NCBI RefSeq assembly: GCF_030269325.1
Contig: NZ_BSTD01000005.1
Span: 577,391-641,390 of the forward strand
Reading direction: 5' to 3'
From: Amycolatopsis sp. NBRC 101858
GTDB taxonomy: Bacteria > Actinomycetota > Actinomycetes > Mycobacteriales > Pseudonocardiaceae
DNA length: 64,000 nt
Both the position numbers and the translations under genes were made by a program. Positions 51,192-59,139 of the stretch are shown piece by piece. The notes beneath the pieces were generated by a model, which did no database searches, was not told the DNA's origin, and was given only the letters and a program-made list of their open reading frames with translations. The first letter of the stretch is position 1. Every line of letters begins with the position of its first letter.

Positions 51192-51515
51192 ATGGACTTC
51201 CTCGCCGACTGCCGGACGCGGCTCGCGTTCGACCTGGTCGCCAACACGTGGCACCCGGTCGTGGTGTGGGCGCTGCGCCACGGCCCGCGCCGGCACGTCG
51301 ACCTCCGGCGCACGATCGGCGGAATCAGCGCGAAGGTGCTCACGGAAGCCTTGCGGCGCCTGGAGTTCGACGGTCTCGTCGAGCGTCGCGAAGGCGCGTA
51401 CGCGCTTACGCCCTTGGGGGAGACGCTGCTGGCGCCGATCGAAGGCTTCGGGCGCTGGGCGGCTGAGCACGGCGACGCCGTCGTCGCCGCTCAAGACCGA
51501 GCACGATCAGCGTGA
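51192..51515 (+). CDS. HxlR family regulator
   Basis: A 107-aa winged helix regulator: ANTWHPVVVWALRHGPRRHV, then LRRTIGGISAKVLTEALRR and LEFDGLVERREGAYALTPLG. ATG 51192 begins MDFLADCRTRLAFDLV. It is divergent from the Rossmann oxidoreductase. Its last 110 bases overlap the 3' end of the convergent membrane protein gene. Confidence 0.88.
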   Translation: MDFLADCRTRLAFDLVANTWHPVVVWALRHGPRRHVDLRRTIGGISAKVLTEALRRLEFDGLVERREGAYALTPLGETLLAPIEGFGRWAAEHGDAVVAAQDRARSA

Positions 51516-52056
51516 CCAGCGACAACGCGGGCAGCGGATAGCCGGCGAGGATCCCGGCGACGACGTCGAACGCGGGCGCGGCGACCCCGGCGACGAACAC
51601 CCAGGTCGGTGCCGTCGGCGGCTTCGCGGCGGGGGACCAAGGCGTCTTGCGACCCGGCTTCGCGATCGAGAGCCACGCCTGGAACGAGAGCGCGCTCGCC
51701 ATCAGCGACGCTCCGGCGATCTGTACCCAGCTGACGGCGCCGGTGTCCGCGGAGTCGCGCAGCGCGGGGGAGAGCAGGAAGATCCCGGCGTAGAGCTGGA
51801 TGAACGTCAGGGCGAACTTCGTGAGCACCCACCAGTGCCGGAAGTAGCCCCACGCGGTCGCGCCGGCGAGGACGAGGCCGGTGAACGCGGAGACGTTGGC
51901 CATGGGGGCGAGCAGGACGGAGTCGAGCCGGTCGGCCATCGAGGGCACGCCGGCCGACATCAGCACGACGAGGGCGAGGGCCTGGCTCATCCAGGCGACG
52001 GACGAGACGACGTGCAGCCAGACGACGGCTTGGCGCCAGCGTGGGGAAGTCTTCAC
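51406..52056 (-). CDS. Membrane protein of unknown function
   Basis: A 216-aa protein with about six hydrophobic segments (VVWLHVVSSVAWMSQALALV, FTGLVLAGATAWGYF, FALTFIQLYAGIFLL, VFVAGVAAPAFDVVAGILAG). It resembles DUF2269-like or related integral membrane proteins. GTG 52056 is chosen; an ATG 12 codons upstream lacks a ribosome site. The C-terminus is a basic, Arg-rich and low-complexity tail that overlaps the end of the HxlR gene on the other strand by 110 bases. Confidence 0.78.
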   Translation of the reverse strand: MKTSPRWRQAVVWLHVVSSVAWMSQALALVVLMSAGVPSMADRLDSVLLAPMANVSAFTGLVLAGATAWGYFRHWWVLTKFALTFIQLYAGIFLLSPALRDSADTGAVSWVQIAGASLMASALSFQAWLSIAKPGRKTPWSPAAKPPTAPTWVFVAGVAAPAFDVVAGILAGYPLPALSLVTLIVLGLERRRRRRRAQPPSARSLRSAPAASPPRA

Positions 52057-52185
52057 CCGCTCAAGGCTCGCCGAGCGGTCGCGAGCGCACATCGGGCGCG
52101 ACCCGGGTTTCGCCCCCGACCCGGCGCCGCGCGCTCTGCACCCGCCGGGGTACGAAGTCCGCGGAAAGGTACTCCGGCGGGAGTA

Positions 52186-53166
52186 TCAGCGCGGCGGGTT
52201 CTTGGCGGCCAAGGCCAGGAGCGGGACCGCTGCCGCGGCGTCCGTGATCAGCGTGGTGACCATGCCCGACCGCAGCACCGCGTCCACCGCCGCCGCCTTC
52301 GGCCGGCTGTAGCCCAAAGCGATCACCTCCGGCACCGCCGTCAGCTCTTCGTGGCTGATCGCCAGCACGTGGTGGGCCAGCCCGGTCGACAAAGCGTTCC
52401 CGGAAGCGTCGAACAGCCGGGCCGCGACCTCCGCCGTGGCGCCGCGGGCCGCGATCGCCGCTCGCTCGGCCTCGTCCAGCGCGTCGTACACCGTCGACTC
52501 GCCCGGCTGCCACGCGCCGATGCTGACCACCGCCTTCGTCAGGTTGCGGAACTGCCCGAACGTCTCCGCGATGCCCGGCTGGCGCCGCAGCGTTTCCGTC
52601 GTCCGGCGGTCCGGCAGCACCAGCGGGCCGAAGATCGGGTACGCATCGCCGCCGGACACCGAGGTCACGCGGCTGACCGTCTCCACCGAACGGCCGCGCA
52701 TGTCCATCCCCGCCTGCACCCCGCACAGCTGGACGATCGGGCACCGCGGCAGCGCCCGGATCGCCTCGGTCATCGCGTTCACCGACCGCGCCCAGGACAG
52801 CCCGATGACGTCCGAAGGGGTCGCGATCTCCTCCAGCAGCCGGGCCGACAGGGTCCCGATCTTGGCCCGGACGACCTCCCTCGGCTCGCGCTCGGTTGAG
52901 CGTTCGAGCACCAGGGCTCGCTCCAGCCCGTACGCCGAACGGACCTCGTCGGACAGCGCCAGGTCGACCGGCGCGGGCAGCGAGAACTCGACTCTGACCA
53001 GGCCGGACTCCCGGGCCGTGTCGAGCATGCGCGCGACTTTGAAGCGGCTGACGCCGAACTCGTCCGCGATCTCCAGCTTGGAGCGTCCCTGCACGTAGAA
53101 GCGCCGGGCGATGGTGGCCAGCAGGATCGCTTCAGTCAGCGACGACTGCTTCTTGGACGCGCTCAT
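52186..53166 (-). CDS. SorC/DeoR-family sugar-responsive regulator
   Basis: A 326-aa regulator of the SorC family. The N-terminal helix-turn-helix is YVQGRSKLEIADEFGVSRFK then VARMLDTARESGLVRVE. The rest is the sugar-phosphate-binding domain (IGLSWARSVNAMTEAIRALP, VQLCGVQAGM, SIGAWQPGESTVYDAL, HEELTAVPEVIALGYSRPKA). It is divergent from a dehydrogenase-ABC transporter operon. ATG 53166 lies inside a 12-bp palindrome that is repeated at the other gene's start, so it should repress both. Confidence 0.93.
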   Translation of the reverse strand: MSASKKQSSLTEAILLATIARRFYVQGRSKLEIADEFGVSRFKVARMLDTARESGLVRVEFSLPAPVDLALSDEVRSAYGLERALVLERSTEREPREVVRAKIGTLSARLLEEIATPSDVIGLSWARSVNAMTEAIRALPRCPIVQLCGVQAGMDMRGRSVETVSRVTSVSGGDAYPIFGPLVLPDRRTTETLRRQPGIAETFGQFRNLTKAVVSIGAWQPGESTVYDALDEAERAAIAARGATAEVAARLFDASGNALSTGLAHHVLAISHEELTAVPEVIALGYSRPKAAAVDAVLRSGMVTTLITDAAAAVPLLALAAKNPPR

Positions 53167-53172
53167 ATGAGC
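53161..53172. promoter_or_regulatory. SorC-type operator over its own start codon
   Basis: GCTCATATGAGC is a perfect 12-bp palindrome containing the regulator's start codon. An identical copy is at 53265-53276. Confidence 0.7.
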
Positions 53173-53263
53173 ACTATAGCCCGAAATCTGCCGGAAAGGT
53201 TGACGTAACACCGAGGTCAGTCCTGTAATGCCTTCACATGTTCTCGACGCCATAGGTCAACGC

Positions 53264-53277
53264 CGCTCATATGAGCG
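53264..53277. promoter_or_regulatory. SorC-type operator before the dehydrogenase operon
   Basis: CGCTCATATGAGCG is a perfect 14-bp palindrome that includes the same 12-bp core as the site at 53161-53172. It lies 18 bases before the dehydrogenase start, overlapping the leader just upstream of its ribosome site. The two centres are 104 bases apart. Confidence 0.7.
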
Positions 53278-53294
53278 CGAGGAAGGGGCTAGGC

Positions 53295-54299
53295 ATGCGT
53301 GCCGCCATCGTCGACCGGCCCGGTGAGATCAGGGTCGGCGAGGTGCCCGATCCGAAACCCGGGGAACGTCAGGTCGTCGTCAAGGTCGGAGCGTGCGGGA
53401 TCTGCGGGACCGACCTGCACATCGCCGACGGGCACTTCCCGCCCACGCCGTATCCCATCGTCCCCGGGCACGAGTTCGCCGGGGAGATCGTCGAGCTCGG
53501 CGCGGACGTGCCGGGCGAGTGGAAGATCGGCGACCGCGTCGCCGTCGACCCGTCGCTGTTCTGCGGCTACTGCGGCCCGTGCCGCGCCGGCCACGGCAAC
53601 CTCTGCGCGAACTGGGGTGCCACCGGCGACACCGTCAACGGCGCCTTCGCCGAGTACGTCGCCGTCCCGTCGTCCACCTGCTACCGCATGCCCGACTCGA
53701 TGACCTGGGAGCAGGGCGCGCTGGTCGAGCCCGTCTCCTGCGCGGTGCACGGCGTGCGCCGCGTCGGCGTCGAAGCCGGAGAGCGCTTCCTCGTGGTCGG
53801 CGCCGGCACCATGGGCCTGATCATGCAGCAGCTGCTGCAGCGCTCCGGCGCGCAGGTCACGGTGGTCGACCGCAACGAAGCCCGGTTGCCACGGGCGAAA
53901 AGCCTCGGCGCCGTCGCCACCGCGAAGGACGTCAGCGACCTGAACGGCGAGAAGTTCGACGTCGCCGTCGACGCCACCGGCGCCGCCCCCGCCATCGAAG
54001 CCGCGTTCGACTCGATCCGCCGCGGCGGCCGGCTGCTCGTCTTCGGCGTCGCCCCGGCCGAAGCCCGCGTCGCGCTTTCGCCGTTCCGCATCTACAACGA
54101 CGAAATCACCATCGTCGGCTCGATGGCCGTGCTGCACAGCTTCGGCACCGCGCTCGACCTCGTCGCGTCCGGTGCGATCGACACCGATTCGCTGCTCACG
54201 GACACGTTGCCGCTGGAGCAGTACCCCGAGGCGCTCGCCAAGATGCGCAGCGGCTCGGGCCTCAAGGTGCAGGTACTTCCGGGAGGTAGCCGTGCGTAA
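53295..54299 (+). CDS. Zinc-dependent polyol-type dehydrogenase
   Basis: Medium-chain dehydrogenase, 334 aa, probably oxidising a sugar alcohol such as sorbitol or arabitol to a ketose with NAD. Zinc sites: CGICGTDLHIADG and PGHEFAGEIVELG for the catalytic metal, and CGYCGPCRAGHGNLC for the structural metal. The nucleotide-binding motif is VVGAGTMGLIMQQ with VVDRNEAR. The start is ATG 53295, after GAGGAAGGGG; an ATG at 53271 lies in the operator and is less likely. It overlaps the binding-protein gene by eight bases. Confidence 0.92.
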   Translation: MRAAIVDRPGEIRVGEVPDPKPGERQVVVKVGACGICGTDLHIADGHFPPTPYPIVPGHEFAGEIVELGADVPGEWKIGDRVAVDPSLFCGYCGPCRAGHGNLCANWGATGDTVNGAFAEYVAVPSSTCYRMPDSMTWEQGALVEPVSCAVHGVRRVGVEAGERFLVVGAGTMGLIMQQLLQRSGAQVTVVDRNEARLPRAKSLGAVATAKDVSDLNGEKFDVAVDATGAAPAIEAAFDSIRRGGRLLVFGVAPAEARVALSPFRIYNDEITIVGSMAVLHSFGTALDLVASGAIDTDSLLTDTLPLEQYPEALAKMRSGSGLKVQVLPGGSRA

Positions 54300-55626
54300 G
54301 CTGCTCACCCTCCTCGCCGCGACGTCGCTGCTGGTCACCGGGTGCGCCGGGGCCGGCTCGGTCGGCACCGGCGGGAGCACTCTCGTCATCGCGATCGTGT
54401 CCAACCCGCAGATGAAGGACGCGATCTCCCTCGCCCCGGAGTTCGAGAAGGCGACGGGGATCAACCTCAAGTTCGTCTCGCTGCCGGAGAACCAGGCCCG
54501 CGCCAAGATCACCGCGTCGACGGCCACCGAGGGCGGCGAGTTCGACGTCGTGATGATCAGCAACTACGAGGCCCCGCAGTGGGCGGCCAACGGCTGGCTC
54601 GAGAACCTCGAACCGCACATGGCGGCCACCCCGGGCTACGACGAAGGCGACTTCATCCCCAGCATCAAGCAGTCGCTGTCGTACCAGAACCAGATGTACG
54701 CGGTGCCGTTCTACGGCGAGTCGTCGTTCCTGGCCTACCGCAAGGACCTCTTCGAGAAGGCCGGGATCACCATGCCGGCCAAGCCGACCTGGCAGCAGAT
54801 CGCCGAGTACGCGGCGAAGCTCGACGACAAGGCCGCCGGCGTCTCGGGCATCTGCCTGCGCGGCAAGCCCGGCTGGGGCGAGAGCCTCGCGCCGTTCACC
54901 ACGGTGGCCAACACCTTCGGCGCCCAGTGGTTCGACAAGGACTGGAACGCCAAGCTGACGTCGCCGGAGTTCAAGGAAGCCGCGAACTTCTACGTCAACC
55001 TGATCCGCGAGCACGGCGAGGTCGGCGCGTCCAGCGCAGGGTTCTCCGAGTGCGGCACGCGCTACACGCAGGGCAACGCGGCGATGTGGTACGACGCGAC
55101 GGTCATGGCGGGCACCAACGAGGACCCGTCGAGCAGCAAGATCGTCGGCAAGTCCGGGTACGCGCCGGCGCCGGTCGTCAAGACCCAGGCCAGCGGCTGG
55201 CTCTACACCTGGGCGCTCGGCATCCCCAAGGTCGCCAAGGACAAGGACGCGGCCTGGAAGTTCATGGCCTGGATGACCGACAAGGCGTACGTGCAGAAGG
55301 TCGGCGCGACTTACGGCTGGAACCGCGTCCCGCCGGGGGTGCGTCAGTCCACTTACGACATCCCCGACTACGCCAAGGCCGCGCAGGCCTACGCGAAGCC
55401 CACTTTGGACGGTATCGCGGACGCGAACCAGCAGAAGGCCATGGCGAACCCGGTGCCCTACCCCGGCATCCAGTTCGTCGGCATCCCCGAGTTCCAGGAC
55501 CTGGGCACCCGGGTGAGCCAGCAGCTGTCGGCCGCGATCGCCGGCCGCGAATCGGTAGACGACGCCCTGAAGCAGTCCCAGGACTACGCCCAGACAGTGG
55601 GCGACTCCTACAAGGCGGTGCAGTGA
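54292..55626 (+). CDS. Sugar/polyol ABC transporter binding lipoprotein
   Basis: A 444-aa extracellular solute-binding protein of family 1. Lipobox LLVTGC at the N-terminus (Cys about 18), then NPQMKDAISLAPEFEKATGI, DVVMISNYEAPQWAANGWLE and PFYGESSFLAYRKDLFEKAG. These fit the polyol-binding SmoE-like group. GTG 54292 follows GGGAGG inside the end of the dehydrogenase gene. It delivers substrate to the two permeases that follow. Confidence 0.93.
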   Translation: MRKLLTLLAATSLLVTGCAGAGSVGTGGSTLVIAIVSNPQMKDAISLAPEFEKATGINLKFVSLPENQARAKITASTATEGGEFDVVMISNYEAPQWAANGWLENLEPHMAATPGYDEGDFIPSIKQSLSYQNQMYAVPFYGESSFLAYRKDLFEKAGITMPAKPTWQQIAEYAAKLDDKAAGVSGICLRGKPGWGESLAPFTTVANTFGAQWFDKDWNAKLTSPEFKEAANFYVNLIREHGEVGASSAGFSECGTRYTQGNAAMWYDATVMAGTNEDPSSSKIVGKSGYAPAPVVKTQASGWLYTWALGIPKVAKDKDAAWKFMAWMTDKAYVQKVGATYGWNRVPPGVRQSTYDIPDYAKAAQAYAKPTLDGIADANQQKAMANPVPYPGIQFVGIPEFQDLGTRVSQQLSAAIAGRESVDDALKQSQDYAQTVGDSYKAVQ

Positions 55627-56558
55627 TGTCCACGCTGTCGGTAGATACCCCCACCTCCCACTCCCACGCGAAGGCCGAGGAAAAGAAAGGCCTGAGCACC
55701 GCGGCCAAGCGGCGGCTGCCGCTGCTGCCGGCGTTGATCTTCGTCATCGCCGTGACGCAGTTGCCGTTCCTGCTCACCGTGTTCTACTCGTTCCAGTCGT
55801 GGAACCTGGTCCGGCCGGGTTCGCGGCACTTCGTCGGCCTGGACAACTACATCGACGTCTTCAGTGACACGACGTTCCTGGTCGCGCTCCTCAACACGGT
55901 GCTGCTGACCGTGGTGTGCGTGCTGGTCGCGCTGCTGCTGGGCCTCGGCCTGGCGATCCTGCTCGACCGGAAGTTCTTCGGCCGCGGTGTCGTCCGCACG
56001 CTGCTGATCACGCCGTTCCTGATCCTGCCCGCGGCGGGCGCGCTGCTGTGGAAGACGACGGTGTTCGACCCGACCTACGGGTTGCTGCACTTCGTCTTCG
56101 GCACCGACACCGACTGGCTGTCGGAGTTCCCGCTGGCCTCGGTGATGGCGCAGATCGTGTGGCAGTGGACGCCGTTCATGATGCTGCTGATCCTGGCCGG
56201 CCTGCAGAGCCAGTCCAAGGAGGTGCTGGAAGCGGCCTCCGTGGACGGCGCGAGCCGGTGGCGCACGTTCGGCTCGATCACCCTGCCGCACCTGTCCCGG
56301 TTCCTGCAGCTGGCGACGCTGCTGGGCGCGATCTACATCGTGAACAGCTTCGACGCCATCTTCCTGATGACCCAGGGCGGGCCGGGCACGGCCAGCACGA
56401 ACCTGCCGTACTACATCTACCAGCGCGCGTTCGAAGGCTTCGACGTCGGCCAGTCGTCGGCGATGGGTGTCATCGTCGTGATCCTGACGATGATCGTCGC
56501 GACCTTCGCGCTGCGCTTGATGTTCCGCACCTTCTCCGTGAGCGGAGGGATCAAATGA
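55626..56558 (+). CDS. Sugar/polyol ABC transporter permease 1
   Basis: A 310-aa permease of the MalF/SmoF type with six helices. The N-terminal 30 residues are polar. The cytoplasmic EAA loop is EAASVDGASRWRTFGSITLP (residues about 201-220). NLPYYIYQRAFEGFDVG precedes the last helix. TGATG links it to the binding protein and ATGA to permease 2. Confidence 0.94.
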   Translation: MSTLSVDTPTSHSHAKAEEKKGLSTAAKRRLPLLPALIFVIAVTQLPFLLTVFYSFQSWNLVRPGSRHFVGLDNYIDVFSDTTFLVALLNTVLLTVVCVLVALLLGLGLAILLDRKFFGRGVVRTLLITPFLILPAAGALLWKTTVFDPTYGLLHFVFGTDTDWLSEFPLASVMAQIVWQWTPFMMLLILAGLQSQSKEVLEAASVDGASRWRTFGSITLPHLSRFLQLATLLGAIYIVNSFDAIFLMTQGGPGTASTNLPYYIYQRAFEGFDVGQSSAMGVIVVILTMIVATFALRLMFRTFSVSGGIK

Positions 56559-57397
56559 CCACGGCCGTCGCGGGACGTCCCCGCAAGAAGCAGTACGGCA
56601 AGGGCTCGCTGACCCTGGCGACCTGGGTGCTCGCGATCCTGTTCGTCTTCCCGCTGCTGTGGATGATCCTCACGGCGTTCAAGCAGGAAGCGGACGCCTA
56701 CACCGACCCGCCGAAGCTGCTGTTCAGCCCGACGTTCGACCAGATCGCGAACGTCCTGAACGGCGGGTTCCTGCCGTACGTCTCCAACTCGGCGTTCGTC
56801 ACGATCCTCTCGACGATCCTGGTGCTGCTCTTCGGCGTCCCGGCGGCGTACGCGCTGTCGCTGGCGCCGGTCAAGGGCACGTCGAACGCGCTGGGCTTCT
56901 TCCTCTCGACGAAGATGCTGCCGATCGTCGCGGCGATCATCCCGCTGTACATCATCTCCCAGAACACCGAGCTGCTGGACACGGTGTGGGCGCTGGTCAT
57001 CCTCTACACGTCGATGAACCTGCCGCTGGCCATCTGGATGATGCGGTCGTTCTTCCTGGAAGTGCCGCACGAGATGATCGAGGCGGGCCGGATCGACGGC
57101 GCGAACCTGCCGACGTTGCTGCGCAAGATCATCATGCCGGTGGTCGCACCCGGGATCGCGGCGACCGCGCTGATCTGCGTCATCTTCTCCTGGACCGAGT
57201 TCTTCTACGCGGTCAACCTGACGGCGGCGCGCGCCGGCACCGTGCCGGTGTTCCTCGTCGGGTTCATCACCAGTGAGGGCCTGTACTGGGCCCAGCTTTC
57301 CGCCGCCGCGCTGCTGGCTTCGCTGCCGGTGATGATCGTCGGCTGGATCGCGCAGAACCACCTCGTCCGGGGCCTGTCGATGGGAGCGGTGAAGTAG
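56555..57397 (+). CDS. Sugar/polyol ABC transporter permease 2
   Basis: A 280-aa MalG/SmoG-type permease. The EAA loop is EAGRIDGANLPTLLRKIIMP (residues about 171-190), and the early FPLLWMILTAFKQEADAY and the STKMLPIVAAIIPLYII segment, typical of polyol transporters, are present. It pairs with permease 1. The ATPase gene begins two bases after its stop. Confidence 0.94.
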   Translation: MTTAVAGRPRKKQYGKGSLTLATWVLAILFVFPLLWMILTAFKQEADAYTDPPKLLFSPTFDQIANVLNGGFLPYVSNSAFVTILSTILVLLFGVPAAYALSLAPVKGTSNALGFFLSTKMLPIVAAIIPLYIISQNTELLDTVWALVILYTSMNLPLAIWMMRSFFLEVPHEMIEAGRIDGANLPTLLRKIIMPVVAPGIAATALICVIFSWTEFFYAVNLTAARAGTVPVFLVGFITSEGLYWAQLSAAALLASLPVMIVGWIAQNHLVRGLSMGAVK

Positions 57398-57399
57398 TC

Positions 57400-58473
57400 A
57401 TGGCAGCTGTCAGTTACGAACAGGCGTCGCGGATCTACCCGGGCGCGAACGAGGTGCGGGCGGTCGACAAGTTCGACCTGTCGGTGCCGGACGGCGAGTT
57501 CCTGGTCCTGGTCGGACCGTCGGGCTCGGGCAAGTCGACGGCGCTGCGGATGCTCGCCGGGCTGGAGGACGTCGACGAGGGCGCCATCCACATCGGCGAG
57601 CGCGACGTCACGAACCTGCCGCCGAAGGACCGGGACATCGCGATGGTGTTCCAGTCCTACGCGCTGTACCCGCACATGACGGTGGCCGACAACATGGGCT
57701 TCGCGCTGAAGCTGCGCGGACTGTCCAAAGCGGACATCGACGCCAAGGTGGCCGAGGCCGCCAAGATGCTGGACCTGACCAAATTCCTGGACCGCAAGCC
57801 CAAGGCGCTGTCCGGCGGGCAGCGGCAGCGCGTCGCGATGGGCCGGGCGATCGTGCGCGAGCCCAGCGTGTTCCTGATGGACGAGCCACTGTCCAACCTG
57901 GACGCGAAGCTGCGGGTGGAGACCCGGGCGAACATCGCGAAGCTGCAGCAGCGCCTGGGCACGACGACCATCTACGTCACCCACGACCAGGTCGAGGCGA
58001 TGACGATGGGCGACCGCGTCGCGGTGCTCAAGGACGGCGTGCTGCAGCAGTGCGCGTCGCCGCGGGAGCTGTACGAGAACCCGACGAACTCGTTCGTGGC
58101 GGGCTTCATCGGCTCGCCGGCGATGAACCTGGCAACGCTGCCGCTGACCGAAGGCGGCGTCCAGCTCGGCGACGTGGTGCTCCCGCTGCCGCGGTCGGTG
58201 GTGTCCGCGGCCGGGGATCTGCGCGAAGTGGTCTTCGGCGTGCGCCCGGAGTCGCTGCAGCTGGTGTCCGAGGGCGGCTTCGAGCTGGTGGTGGAGCTGG
58301 TCGAGGAACTGGGCGCGGACGCGTACCTGCACGGCAAGGTGGGCGACGACCGTTTCGTCGTCCGCGTCGACGGCCGCACACCACCCCGGATGGGCGACAA
58401 CGTCCGGGTGGGCTTGCGCGGCGAAGGCGAGACCCACGCGTTCCACCCGGAGACAACGCTGCGCCTCTCCTGA
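57400..58473 (+). CDS. Sugar/polyol ABC transporter ATPase (SmoK/UgpC type)
   Basis: A 357-aa ATPase for the upstream permeases. Walker A GPSGSGKST (residues 39-47), Q-loop MVFQSYALYPHMTV, signature LSGGQRQRVAMGRAIV, Walker B FLMDEPLSNLDAKLR, and switch histidine in THDQVEAMTMGDRVAVLKDG. The C-terminal 120 residues form the TOBE regulatory domain (VFGVRPESLQL, VELVEELGADAYLHG). It is the last gene of the operon; a hairpin follows. Confidence 0.95.
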   Translation: MAAVSYEQASRIYPGANEVRAVDKFDLSVPDGEFLVLVGPSGSGKSTALRMLAGLEDVDEGAIHIGERDVTNLPPKDRDIAMVFQSYALYPHMTVADNMGFALKLRGLSKADIDAKVAEAAKMLDLTKFLDRKPKALSGGQRQRVAMGRAIVREPSVFLMDEPLSNLDAKLRVETRANIAKLQQRLGTTTIYVTHDQVEAMTMGDRVAVLKDGVLQQCASPRELYENPTNSFVAGFIGSPAMNLATLPLTEGGVQLGDVVLPLPRSVVSAAGDLREVVFGVRPESLQLVSEGGFELVVELVEELGADAYLHGKVGDDRFVVRVDGRTPPRMGDNVRVGLRGEGETHAFHPETTLRLS

Positions 58474-58484
58474 AAGAACAGGCC

Positions 58485-58530
58485 ACGGCCACCTCGCGAG
58501 AACCCCTTACCCGCGAGGTGGCCGTTTCCT
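58485..58530 (+). terminator. Terminator of the polyol operon
   Basis: ACGGCCACCTCGCG and CGCGAGGTGGCCGT form a perfect 14-bp stem around a 13-base loop, followed by TTCCTT. It lies 11 bases beyond the ATPase stop, between it and the convergent gene. Confidence 0.85.
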
Positions 58531-58533
58531 TCG

Positions 58534-59139
58534 CTACTCCTGACTTCCGGCGCCGGCCCACGCGAAGGTCTCGAAGATCCCGTGGGCCAGCTCCGCGACG
58601 TGGGCCCAGTCCTCGGTGTTGTTGCTGGTGACGGCGAGCCCGACCAGCCCGTCGGGGCCGGGGATCCACGCGGTGATCCCGTGCTGGGTGATCCGCACGG
58701 TGCCCGCGCCGGCCGGGATCTGGCTGTGCGTGACGGACTGCACGACCACCGCCGGGCCCACCGGGAGTTCGACGACGTTCACCGGCCCGGACGCGGTGGC
58801 TTCGTGCACCTGCCGCAGACCGGTGATCACCACGGCGGCCGACGGATGCCCGGACTCCAGGAAGAAGCAGCTGACCAGGACCATGATCGGCCGGTCCGGA
58901 TCATCGGGGGACCGGAAGAACCCGGCGGAGGTATGGCCTGAACCACCGGCCCGGGCCGCCGCGGCGGTCGTCGCGAGCATGACGGTCGTTTCGGCGAGTC
59001 CCTGGTCGATTTCACCGTCCAAGCCGAACCGGTCCGCCACCGCGGCGGCCAGCGCGCGGAATCCCGTCTCGTCGAGTTCCCGCGCGGGCAGCGTGAGGAA
59101 CCCGTCGGGCAGGAGCAGCGAGAACTCCGGAACGGGCAC
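58534..59139 (-). CDS. Possible ESX/T7SS-associated protein of unknown function
   Basis: A 201-aa protein starting MPVPEFSLLLPDGFLTLPAR. It is a compact alpha/beta protein without membrane segments or catalytic motifs, ending WAGAGSQE. Motif-level clues are limited: VVITGLRQVHEATASGPVNV and TEDWAHVAELAHGIFETFAW. It is the third gene of a coupled cassette with a WXG-like and a T7SS-type protein (TAGTG overlap), so a role in or beside type VII secretion, as chaperone or immunity-like partner, is inferred from context only. Confidence 0.65.
   Translation of the reverse strand: MPVPEFSLLLPDGFLTLPARELDETGFRALAAAVADRFGLDGEIDQGLAETTVMLATTAAAARAGGSGHTSAGFFRSPDDPDRPIMVLVSCFFLESGHPSAAVVITGLRQVHEATASGPVNVVELPVGPAVVVQSVTHSQIPAGAGTVRITQHGITAWIPGPDGLVGLAVTSNNTEDWAHVAELAHGIFETFAWAGAGSQE

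Noticed and set aside
53271..53294. Upstream ATG for the polyol dehydrogenase
   Set aside because: That ATG is inside the palindromic operator and has no ribosome site, whereas ATG 53295 follows GAGGAAGGGG and matches family N-termini.
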